This document shows positions 18,754 through 26,647 of a stretch of 40,467 bases of DNA, one piece after another (positions within the stretch are counted from its first letter, which is position 1; the number at the start of each line of letters is the position of its first letter). The stretch is from a virus. The translations under genes were made by a program, and so were the position numbers. Under the pieces are notes generated by a model, which had not been told where the DNA came from, did no database searches, and saw only the letters and a list, made by a program, of their open reading frames with translations. The stretch is from IMG/VR virus record IMGVR_UViG_3300005466_000051, positions 1 to 40,467 of that record; one strand, written 5' to 3'.

Positions 18754-21096
18754 CTAGATTCCCGTGAGCGGCCACGGCGCTGCGGTCTGGAAGAACCCGA
18801 AGCTAACATCAAACACAACATCTCCCGGCTCAGGTCGAGGAGCCGCTGTCGCTGACTCGAGCCGTACCGGGATCGAGAGATCACCGACAACAAGCCGGAG
18901 ATCCTGATTCAAGGAAAGATCCTTGAGAGCCAGGAATGTGTCTCGCTCAGCCTTACTGAGAACGTTGCCTGAGATCGTACCTCGATACCCCTGAATTGTA
19001 TCGGTCAGTCGTACCGGTGATCGAGACCCGATAACGTCATACGTTGTACCTGACTCACCGATAGACATATCAGCGCCGTCTACTCCAAAGATCGGAACCA
19101 TCTGTCCGAGCGTTGAAGTTAGAGTATCGTCTGCAAGCCAGACCCCCGTGAAACTGGTCGTGACTGTCGTGGTAGGGTTACCGGTGGAGTGCTTGAATAC
19201 GCCGCCCGAAAGTACGACAGCCTCAACCTCCACAGTCGTTGCTGTGCGAGGAGATACCCCCCAAAGGTAGAATCGATATGTTGTTCCTGAAACAAACGTC
19301 GTGGAAGCCACGATTCGAGAGTTATACTCCACACCGTTTAATTTAACAGACCAATAATCAGGTTGCGCTGACCGAGTAACTGTAACCTGAACAACCGGCG
19401 TATTCCGGGTGCCGTCGTTGTAGGTAATGGTATTGAGAGTTTCAACCGCGGCAACCGTGCCGGCACGCACATAAGTAAACGTTTGCTCTGCCGTCTGGTG
19501 CTCGTTGTTCGCCCTGTTTAGTGTATCCCAAACTTCAACCCGCGCCCGGTAAGTTTTACCGGTCTGAATGATGTTCGCCGGCACAGTCACAGAAGTCGTC
19601 GCGCCAACACCCGAAGTAGACCACAGACCAATTAGCTTGCCGCTGGTCGCCACCTGCATGAGAGTGACACGATAGGATTCCTGAGTCTGACCGGAAAGAG
19701 ACCACGTAATCGGAGGCGTGAGATCCCCCGTCGTTGCTCCCGGGCTTGAGATCGAGAGAGCGCCCAAAGAGGTTCGGGTCATACTCACAGGATCGGACCA
19801 TCCCGAAACAGTGTCAACATCATCCCAAATTCGTACGCGCCAAAACCGGGTGCCGTTTAGTGGAATACCCGTATATCCTGTAGGCAGCGACCAAGGCGAC
19901 ACGTTAGACCCAATCTCAAACTGAGCCGTATCGTTAAACCATGTCACAGCAGATGTACCGCTGGTACGAACCGCTAACTCAACGAAGGCTGTCGTAGCCG
20001 GCGCTGTCGCGGTGAAACTGTAAGTAGTCCATGAAGTAGTGAGGACAATCGCAGAACTTGCAGAAGTAGAGATTGCCGCACCCGCGGCCGTCCGCCAGAA
20101 CATCACGAGTTGGACGGATTCTCCGCCGGCATTGCCCTTCATCGCCATAGAGAAGGTGTATGTGTTACCGGCTGTCGCGATGGCGTCATTAGTGGTTGAT
20201 CCTGCCGCACTACCAAACCCTACACCTTCATTCGCCACAGAGCCAGGAGTTGTTACCTTGAGAGACGCGGCGCCGTGGTTGAAAGTAGTAGTGTCTTTCG
20301 TTTTGGTGCTACCCGCGATAAACACAATACCGGTGGTCGCATCCGTCTCAAAATCCGCTTGGTTCGCAAGTGCCATCAGGTTCAAGTTATTGGCGTAGAG
20401 ATCCCAAATAGCCGCAGATGTGTTCGGCTGTTTGCCACTATCATATTCAGGCGTAGTGAAATCAGTGCTCGTGGAGATCTGGACTTCGCTCGAAGTCAGA
20501 GACCCCCCACCCGGGAAACTCATCGTCCAGGACAACTGCGGTAGGGCAGACGAAACAATATCGCCCGCCGACGGGGAGAGGTTGCCCGGGGGGTCGGGGG
20601 CGAGTGTCCAGTTAACCTCGAATTCTGGGCGCAGTGTAGACACACCGTTGTCGCTCGAGTAGAAAGCTCGATCCTGATGCTGAGACAATTCAACCCGGAA
20701 ACCAAAAAACGGCAGCGCAGAAGCGATATCAACCATCATGTTCGTGATATCGAATTCCACTACCTGACCGTCAGTTCCGCCCGTAACTGTGGCGGCAGCA
20801 GAGTTAGTTGCAGTGACCGTTGGTTTATTGTTCCAGGTCAATTTACCCTCAGCCCAAGTAGACGTAATCCTCTTGAGCGTGAGGTTGTTTGTGCCCGACC
20901 AGGAGCCGTTCAGATACAACCGCAGTTTTGCGGACAGGATACGCGCTCCGATAGGGCACGGTCGGGAATGATAGAGGTACGCAAATCGCTGGTCGCCAGA
21001 GCCGCCGCCGTTAACCCAAATGCGCGGTGTGTCACCGAAGTTCGCGGCAGGGACGTTTTCCTTTACGAAGGAGTCAACACCGATAGGAGCAATCAT
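18754..21096 (-). CDS. Minor tail protein with DNRLRE-like and carbohydrate-binding domains
   Basis: The 780-residue protein starts with a DNRLRE/CBM96-like jelly roll (DSFVKENVPAANFGDT, then a core near residues 40-170). It then has fibronectin-like repeats (about 175-240 and 425-600), a CBM4/9-like domain near 245-400 (FETDATTG, HGAASLKVTTPG) and a C-terminal region that resembles a distal tail protein core. It overlaps the tape measure gene (ATGA). It probably joins the tail tube to the tip and offers extra glycan-binding surfaces. Confidence 0.7.
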   Translation of the reverse strand: MIAPIGVDSFVKENVPAANFGDTPRIWVNGGGSGDQRFAYLYHSRPCPIGARILSAKLRLYLNGSWSGTNNLTLKRITSTWAEGKLTWNNKPTVTATNSAAATVTGGTDGQVVEFDITNMMVDIASALPFFGFRVELSQHQDRAFYSSDNGVSTLRPEFEVNWTLAPDPPGNLSPSAGDIVSSALPQLSWTMSFPGGGSLTSSEVQISTSTDFTTPEYDSGKQPNTSAAIWDLYANNLNLMALANQADFETDATTGIVFIAGSTKTKDTTTFNHGAASLKVTTPGSVANEGVGFGSAAGSTTNDAIATAGNTYTFSMAMKGNAGGESVQLVMFWRTAAGAAISTSASSAIVLTTSWTTYSFTATAPATTAFVELAVRTSGTSAVTWFNDTAQFEIGSNVSPWSLPTGYTGIPLNGTRFWRVRIWDDVDTVSGWSDPVSMTRTSLGALSISSPGATTGDLTPPITWSLSGQTQESYRVTLMQVATSGKLIGLWSTSGVGATTSVTVPANIIQTGKTYRARVEVWDTLNRANNEHQTAEQTFTYVRAGTVAAVETLNTITYNDGTRNTPVVQVTVTRSAQPDYWSVKLNGVEYNSRIVASTTFVSGTTYRFYLWGVSPRTATTVEVEAVVLSGGVFKHSTGNPTTTVTTSFTGVWLADDTLTSTLGQMVPIFGVDGADMSIGESGTTYDVIGSRSPVRLTDTIQGYRGTISGNVLSKAERDTFLALKDLSLNQDLRLVVGDLSIPVRLESATAAPRPEPGDVVFDVSFGFFQTAAPWPLTGI

Positions 21097-23507
21097 CGAT
21101 TCATTCGCCTCTTTTGACGATTCAAGTTAGAGTTACGACCAACTGAGCCGTCGGCAATACTCTCCATATATCCAGTACCCTCTTCCCAATTCTCGATGAC
21201 GATGCGGTGCTTTACGCCGCCCCCCGCGAGCCTGTGATTCGGCACAATGTTTCCGCTGTTCTGAGGTACGAACAGCTCAGGGCCCCGCTCACCGACAAGA
21301 TAGGGAACGCCGGCAGACACAGGCCCGCCCGCCGCTCGTCCGCCGCCGATGCCTGCGCCCGACTGACTCTGATGAACGCGAATGTAAATATCGCGGTCGT
21401 GCAAAGCATCGATCTGACCCTTTAGAGCTGCAACCTCTGCGGCCAGAATATCAGGATTCTTCTCGAAGTACAGTTTGATCTGCTTGGCAGTGGGAACGTG
21501 GCCGAGTCTAATTGTGAGATCCTGCGCGGCCTGATTAAGTTCGGCCGTCTGTAGAGCGGCGCCCTTTAGTCGGCCCTTACCCTCAACCAATTTAGCGTTC
21601 TGCTTTCCCATCTCCGCTACGAACCGGCGGGCCTTTTCTGCGACAAGAATCTCGGCCTTGGACATGCCCTTGTATGCGCCCGTCGCCTGATCTGCCGCCA
21701 ACTTAGATCCGCGGACTCCTGCCGCCGCCCGCGAGGCGGACGTACCGGCATGCTGCTCTGCCTTAATGATGTCCTTGAGAGCCTTCTGGCGCTTCTCTTG
21801 CGCGTCTGCGAGGTCTTTCTCAGCAATGCTCTGCCGCCCCTTCGCTCGAGCCACATCAATACTATCCTGCTCGATCTGTAGGGCTAGCGCGTGATTTGCG
21901 TGTCCGTGCTTTTCCGTAAACGCGGCCTGCGCCTTCTCGTCCTTAGCCAACTGATCTGCGGCCCGCTTACGGTCGAGCGTGGCCTGCCGGAGATCAAGGT
22001 GTCCGGTCTTGAGCGCATCCAGTGCGCCGGCCAGTTCGTTAGTCGCGTCCGCCGCTTCATGTTCTGCGTCAGAGAAGTTGCCCCAAGCGTCAGTAGTGAC
22101 GGCCAGGAACCCAATGATCCCGATACCGACAATAGCCGTCAGACCAACCGCCACAAGACCGAGAGCTGAAATCATCGGCAAGGCCGCTGCGTCCATCTCT
22201 AGGAAACTCGAGGTTACAAGTTGATTAGATACCGCCGCAGCATTACTCGCGCCGGCAAGAGTTACCATTGCAGTACCAACTAGGGAAAGACCGCGGACGA
22301 CTGCTCCGGTAATGATAATGAGGTTACCGAACACCGTCCCAATCGGGCCGATGATTGCGAGCACGCCGAGAGCGATTTCGATGAAGTGCTGCTGAGACGA
22401 GGAGAGGCCGTCGAAGGCGTGTACGAGTGCGACAAGATCGCGCAGAAGTTCTGTTGCGAACGGTAGGAGAGTCGCGCCAAGTTTAACAGCTTGCGCCTCG
22501 AGATTTGCGAGGGCCTGCCGGAACTTGAACGCATCGGACTGAGCCGCCGTCTTGAATGCCTTGTTGGCCGCGCCGGTCGAGTGTGTAACGAGATCGACGT
22601 TACGAGCAACCTGTGCAGCGTTCTTACCCGTGAGCGCCAGGAAACCGGTCAGAGCCCGGACGTTCGGGAACAGCTTACCGAGAGCATCCTTGTTGTCTCC
22701 GATACGATTCTTGAGATCAACAAGTGTCTCGTTTAGGCCATGCTCCTTGATCGAGTTACGAAGATAGTCAACCGAAATGCCCATCTTCTTGTACTGATCT
22801 GTAGTCTGCTGCGCCGGCTTAACCAGCGTCGTCAGGACAGCCCGGATGGCGGTCGTTGCCTCAGCGGCAGACAGGCCGGTGTTGGTGAGCGTGGAGACCG
22901 ATGCGGCCGTCTCTGCAAACGTGACGCCCATCGTCTGGGCGAGCGGGATAACGCGACCGAGCGAAGACGCGAGCGCCTCCGGCTCGGCCTTACCGACCTT
23001 AATAGCCTCAGTCAGAACATCGGCAGCATTGGCTGCAGAGAGATTCTCAGCGCCGTATGCGTTAACGGCAGACGTGAGGATCTGTGCCACCGTCTGAGCA
23101 TCGCCCATGCCGGCCGCAGACGCCTTGACGGCGGCTGTGGTAATCGGCATGACATCGGCAACCTTAGCGCCGGACGAGGCCACGAAATAGAGGGCCTGCG
23201 CAAAGTCATTCGGCGCCTCACCGAGCTTAGGCCCAAGCTCGAGGATCTGGTCGCCCCACGCCTTGACCTGACCCTGACTCGCCTCAGTTAGAGAACCGAC
23301 TCGCTGCAGCGAAGTCTCAAAGTCCAAGGCCATCTTGATTGAGGCCGCGCCGGCAGCCGCAACAGGAATCGTGATGCCACGAGTAAGCACGCGGCTAGAC
23401 CGCGTGACTTGGTTACCTATTCTATTTAGACCCTTGCCGACGCCGGTAGCAAAACCGGTCATCTCCGGCAGCACTTCGACGTAGGCGGTTCCGGCGTTCA
23501 TTGCCAT
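21093..23507 (-). CDS. Tape measure protein
   Basis: The 804-residue protein has the TP901-type core (ALDFETSLQRVGSLTEAS, ALYFVASSGAKVADV), hydrophobic segments near residues 380-420 and 445-475, and a long charged coiled coil (about 485-620). It sets the tail length. At about 1.5 angstrom per residue the tail would be of the order of 120 nm. A Gly-rich C-terminal segment contains the GERGPELFVPQ motif typical of actinophage tape measures. It follows the frameshifted chaperone gene in a TAATG overlap. Confidence 0.93.
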   Translation of the reverse strand: MAMNAGTAYVEVLPEMTGFATGVGKGLNRIGNQVTRSSRVLTRGITIPVAAAGAASIKMALDFETSLQRVGSLTEASQGQVKAWGDQILELGPKLGEAPNDFAQALYFVASSGAKVADVMPITTAAVKASAAGMGDAQTVAQILTSAVNAYGAENLSAANAADVLTEAIKVGKAEPEALASSLGRVIPLAQTMGVTFAETAASVSTLTNTGLSAAEATTAIRAVLTTLVKPAQQTTDQYKKMGISVDYLRNSIKEHGLNETLVDLKNRIGDNKDALGKLFPNVRALTGFLALTGKNAAQVARNVDLVTHSTGAANKAFKTAAQSDAFKFRQALANLEAQAVKLGATLLPFATELLRDLVALVHAFDGLSSSQQHFIEIALGVLAIIGPIGTVFGNLIIITGAVVRGLSLVGTAMVTLAGASNAAAVSNQLVTSSFLEMDAAALPMISALGLVAVGLTAIVGIGIIGFLAVTTDAWGNFSDAEHEAADATNELAGALDALKTGHLDLRQATLDRKRAADQLAKDEKAQAAFTEKHGHANHALALQIEQDSIDVARAKGRQSIAEKDLADAQEKRQKALKDIIKAEQHAGTSASRAAAGVRGSKLAADQATGAYKGMSKAEILVAEKARRFVAEMGKQNAKLVEGKGRLKGAALQTAELNQAAQDLTIRLGHVPTAKQIKLYFEKNPDILAAEVAALKGQIDALHDRDIYIRVHQSQSGAGIGGGRAAGGPVSAGVPYLVGERGPELFVPQNSGNIVPNHRLAGGGVKHRIVIENWEEGTGYMESIADGSVGRNSNLNRQKRRMNR

Positions 23508-24222
23508 TAGCTAGGAGTCTCTTCCTTGTAGACCTGGATACCAGACGCAAACATCTTTTTCATCGCCTCAGTCGAGTTGATGGGCTCAGGCCGCTTGATC
23601 TCTGGGCGCCCCGGGCGGGGAATCCTGATAGGTGGCGGCATCTGTGTGCCCTTCTTCGAATTGGCGGCAAAAAACAAACGAGTGTTCTGGTCGATAAGCT
23701 CTGCGATGGTCGCAAGTAGTTCTGTTTTCGTGTCCCACTGCTTGCCGGCAAACTCCGGGTCAATGGAACGAACGGTCGCGCTGTCGCGCGGTAGTGCATT
23801 GATGAGCGCCTCGAGCCGGCGGGCCCCGATAGATTGTGAGCCCCACAGAACCCGCCGGAGATCGAGGTTGTAGTAGCGGAAGAAATCCGCCTCTAGCGGC
23901 CCGTAGTGCTCTCGGACGAGTCGCTCGAGGGCAAAGGGCTAGCAACCCCGTACTCCTCAAGTACGCTCGAGAGCATGTCGTTTAGATCGTCCACAGAGAG
24001 ACCACCATCGACAACCAAAGTTCGATAGTGTTCTCCGAGCAGGCCGCGGGCCACATCGACAAGACCCTGCGATGCGTCACCCTCTTCAATTTTTGCGAGA
24101 CCCTCGATTACCACGAAAGAGACTTCGGGCGCAAGCTCGAAATCCTTACCTGAGAACCGAATGACGGGCCCCTTACCCTTTCCTTCACGTCGCGCTGCGC
24201 GTGAGGCGTCAAGGTCGATCAC
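23507..24222 (-). CDS. Tail assembly chaperone gpGT by -1 ribosomal frameshift
   Basis: A second, start-less reading frame overlaps the 3' end of the gpG frame and runs to 23507. It encodes a segment typical of chaperone T domains: LERLVREHYGP, ADFFRYYNLDL, VLWGSQSIGARRLEALINALP and a Pro/Arg-rich tail ending VYKEETPS. A canonical slippery heptamer CCCTTTG (23938-23932) lies in the correct phase, and the -1 frame has a stop codon immediately before it, so the fusion can arise only by slippage there. Both products assist tail assembly around the tape measure. The coordinates span the fused product. Confidence 0.85.
23893..24222 (-). CDS. Tail assembly chaperone gpG
   Basis: The unshifted product of about 109 residues lies between the major tail protein and the tape measure, the universal position for this gene. 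I prefer a GTG start at 24222, with an AAGGAG site ten bases upstream, over a TTG at 24246 that has no site. The start begins the IDLDASRAARREG sequence. The product ends with a Ser-rich tail and a TAG at 23893. Confidence 0.8.
   Translation of the reverse strand: MIDLDASRAARREGKGKGPVIRFSGKDFELAPEVSFVVIEGLAKIEEGDASQGLVDVARGLLGEHYRTLVVDGGLSVDDLNDMLSSVLEEYGVASPLPSSDSSESTTGR
23932..23938 (-). other. Slippery heptamer for -1 frameshift
   Basis: The minus-strand heptamer C CCT TTG fits X XXY YYZ in the zero frame and re-pairs as CCC TTT in the -1 frame. The frame entered is closed by TAG just upstream and open for about 140 codons downstream. Confidence 0.85.
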
Positions 24223-24251
24223 GATATACACACTCCTTAGAGACAAAGCTA

Positions 24252-24275
24252 GCCCGACGGGTGAACCCGCCGGGC
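24252..24275 (-). terminator. Hairpin after the major tail protein gene
   Basis: GCCCG and CGGG arms form a 10-bp stem with one G-U pair around a TTCA loop, followed by TAGCTTTG. It may partly terminate transcripts or protect the abundant tail protein mRNA. Confidence 0.55.
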
Positions 24276-24282
24276 ATATGCT

Positions 24283-24870
24283 TTAGGTTACGAACGAGCC
24301 AGCGTTAGTGACGAAGTAGAACGGCTGCGTCTGAATCGTACCCGCCACCGCGGCACCCAGAGGAGTGGCCTCGATAGAGATAGGAAGATCAGCAGAAGCG
24401 GTCCGTGCGATGACAGAGCTAACCTCACCGGTAACCATCCCACGCGGGATGACAAGCCGGAAGATCTCAGCGCCGTCCGTCCACTCAATGACCGTCGCCC
24501 GGAGATCGAGCACGCTCGGGTCCGGGGGGAGGTACGTGTGGACGCCGGACACGGCCGTAACCGTGCCGCCGCCAAAGGCGAGCGGGGTCGTGTAATGATC
24601 CCACTGCTTGAGCACAAACTCAACCTTTGTGGACTTGCTAGCAACAACCTTGCGGACAGGATAGAAGCTCTGCCACGCATTGATGTCGTTGATCTCCTGA
24701 CCGTTGGTAAAGGTCACGCCGTCTTCACTGACCAGGCCGGTATCTACGAACGCCACATCGAGCGCGGTCGAAACGTTGGTCGGCCACGAGGCAACCGATG
24801 CGTACGGCGCCACCATGACACGCCCGTTGGCGCCAACGGTAATCGCGTTGGCATCCTGTAAACCAGGCAT
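24283..24870 (-). CDS. Major tail protein
   Basis: The 195-residue beta-rich protein has the layout of tail tube proteins (GLQDANAITVGANGRVMVAPY near the start, a central loop and long C-terminal strands) and occupies the canonical slot between tail terminator and chaperone. A strong AGGAGGAG site and flanking hairpins fit high expression. It would polymerise into the tail tube. Confidence 0.85.
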   Translation of the reverse strand: MPGLQDANAITVGANGRVMVAPYASVASWPTNVSTALDVAFVDTGLVSEDGVTFTNGQEINDINAWQSFYPVRKVVASKSTKVEFVLKQWDHYTTPLAFGGGTVTAVSGVHTYLPPDPSVLDLRATVIEWTDGAEIFRLVIPRGMVTGEVSSVIARTASADLPISIEATPLGAAVAGTIQTQPFYFVTNAGSFVT

Positions 24871-24883
24871 TTTGTCTCCTCCT

Positions 24884-24898
24884 GGGCTTCGTAAGCCC
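24884..24898 (-). promoter_or_regulatory. Leader hairpin before the major tail protein
   Basis: GGGCTT/AAGCCC forms a perfect 6-bp hairpin a few bases upstream of the AGGAGGAG site. A second hairpin with GGGT/ACCC lies about 20 bases further upstream. Such leader stems can stabilise highly expressed mRNAs. Confidence 0.4.
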
Positions 24899-24945
24899 TT
24901 TGTGTGTATACCGGCAGGGTCGGACCCCCGCGGTAATCAACCTGC

Positions 24946-25353
24946 CTAAGTAGTGATCGGCAGATATTGCTTTGCGTAGAGCACTACAGAAAAAATGTAG
25001 CGATCACGCTTTGTCTCTTGGTCGGGCAGCCAGAAAAGTCCTAGGCTATCCTCGACACAAGTGATAACACCATTGAAGTCACTCGAAGTCGTACCCTCGA
25101 GCGACATCAGAACACGCCGAGCTTGATCTGCTAAATCTCGGCATTGACTTTTAGAATCTCCCCAAACATCGATCTGAATATTCGCGCGGTCGAGCATTCG
25201 CTTGTCTCGCGGAATGCCGCCCACACGCTTTACCGTCATCAGGGGGTAGGTAGGATTAGCGGGAATACTAGAGTAAGCCCGATAGCCTGCCGAACGTAGA
25301 GCTGCGCCGGCAATAGCCTCGGAGTCGGGAAAATGTAGAAAGAGTTGTGCCAC
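24946..25353 (-). CDS. Tail terminator protein
   Basis: The 135-residue protein has an N-terminal helix, a TYPLMTVKRVGG strand and an IQIDVWG strand followed by a long helix, as in lambda gpU-like tail terminators. It lies directly before the major tail protein gene. It would cap the growing tail and interface with the head connector. Confidence 0.75.
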   Translation of the reverse strand: MAQLFLHFPDSEAIAGAALRSAGYRAYSSIPANPTYPLMTVKRVGGIPRDKRMLDRANIQIDVWGDSKSQCRDLADQARRVLMSLEGTTSSDFNGVITCVEDSLGLFWLPDQETKRDRYIFSVVLYAKQYLPITT

Positions 25354-25707
25354 TTAAGACCAGGCCGATTCGATTGCACGTCGGAGAATTGCCTGTGCCT
25401 CCATAACACTCGTACCAAACTCTACATATACGGCGTACGGAGTATCAGCAATCACACGACCAATCGCCAGACGACCGCCGCTAGTAGCACGAAACTGACC
25501 GCCCGTAGTGCGGGCACGGCCTGCCTGCGTACCACTGTCGGCATGAATTGATGCTCGATACTCGCCCGTGCGAACGTGGGGCGCTGCGAGCTGTCGGGCC
25601 GTGTTTGCCGCATCGTCCGCCTTGGACTGCATGACCGCCTGCATCTCCGGCGAGTAGCCGATGGCACCGATACCTTCCCAATTCGGAACGTATTTAACAG
25701 GCGGCAT
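25354..25707 (-). CDS. HK97 gp10-like neck/tail completion protein
   Basis: The 117-residue protein shows the HK97gp10 pattern: an N-terminal helix, APHVRTGEYRASIH, and a final PYAVYVEFGTS segment followed by an amphipathic helix. It is the third of the connector genes and overlaps its upstream neighbour by one base. Confidence 0.78.
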   Translation of the reverse strand: MPPVKYVPNWEGIGAIGYSPEMQAVMQSKADDAANTARQLAAPHVRTGEYRASIHADSGTQAGRARTTGGQFRATSGGRLAIGRVIADTPYAVYVEFGTSVMEAQAILRRAIESAWS

Positions 25708-26054
25708 TAGCCTAGCACCCTTCTGATCTGGAACGTCTTGTGATGGTTGTTGTTCCTGCCCTTGTAGAGCGAAGGCTCACCGATAACCTCGAAGATGTCA
25801 CCCTCCCACTCGACCCGCGACAGACCATCCACGACGGCCCACGGCTCGAGCACAACCCGGAACCGGTCGATCATAGTGTCTCGGTCAATCTCAATCTCTG
25901 CCGAGTCTCGGCCTCGAGTCTCGAGCACCGGCTGCACGTTCGCGCGATACTCCACGCCGGCACTGACATGATCTTGGAGACTACCATAGCGATCTGTGTC
26001 CGGGCCCTGAGTAACCATAAAGACAGTCACCTTATCGCGAAGAGAACGAATCAA
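25707..26054 (-). CDS. Head-closure (stopper) protein
   Basis: The 115-residue protein is beta-rich with the central DRFRVVLEP strand and a C-terminal DIFEVIGEPSLY strand, as in SPP1 gp16-like stoppers. It overlaps the adaptor gene (ATGA). It would seal the portal channel after packaging. Confidence 0.75.
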   Translation of the reverse strand: MIRSLRDKVTVFMVTQGPDTDRYGSLQDHVSAGVEYRANVQPVLETRGRDSAEIEIDRDTMIDRFRVVLEPWAVVDGLSRVEWEGDIFEVIGEPSLYKGRNNNHHKTFQIRRVLG

Positions 26055-26647
26055 GTCGTGATCCTGTAAGAACGCGGGACACCCGACCTGCGGTACTTAA
26101 CGAGTATATCCTTTTCTCGAGGACTCAAACCGAGTGACTCATCGTGAGAGTATACCAGTCTTGTGTTACCAATCGTTTCCGCCTTAGCCAACCCCTGGTC
26201 ATAGATACGGGCGGCAAGCGTTAGAGCGACGATTCTAATATCGGTAGGGATAACGTCCCACCCGTGAGTGTACGTCACCTGGACAGCGGCTCGCCGGTCA
26301 GGGAACAGGGCGCCTCTGAACACGATCAAGCCCTTGTCGTAATCGATCATATACCTAGCAGGATCGTACGTGTAGAGAGTGAAATCAGTCGTAGTCGTGA
26401 ATGAACTTACATCGCTGACACTCACAACCGGAGCCTCAGGTAGCATTACCGTGTCGGTACCGTCAGTATCGATGGCGATAACATCATCGGTTACACGATT
26501 GATGGTCTGATGCAGGAACCCACGAATCGTGTAGCAAGCCGAGTCGAGGGCGATAGTAGAGAGATCGTCAGTCTCGCCTACTCCCAACGCCGGCAAGCGA
26601 AGATATGCGTATAGATCATCGATACTGATAAAAGGATCGTAAGCCAC
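26051..26647 (-). CDS. Head-tail adaptor (gp6/gp15-like)
   Basis: The 198-residue protein has an N-terminal helical bundle opening with ISIDDLYAYLRLP, a strand insert, and the C-terminal YTHGWDVIPTDIRIVALTLAARIY segment typical of connector adaptors. It would bind the portal ring. The gene follows the large repeat protein without overlap. Confidence 0.8.
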   Translation of the reverse strand: MAYDPFISIDDLYAYLRLPALGVGETDDLSTIALDSACYTIRGFLHQTINRVTDDVIAIDTDGTDTVMLPEAPVVSVSDVSSFTTTTDFTLYTYDPARYMIDYDKGLIVFRGALFPDRRAAVQVTYTHGWDVIPTDIRIVALTLAARIYDQGLAKAETIGNTRLVYSHDESLGLSPREKDILVKYRRSGVPRSYRITT

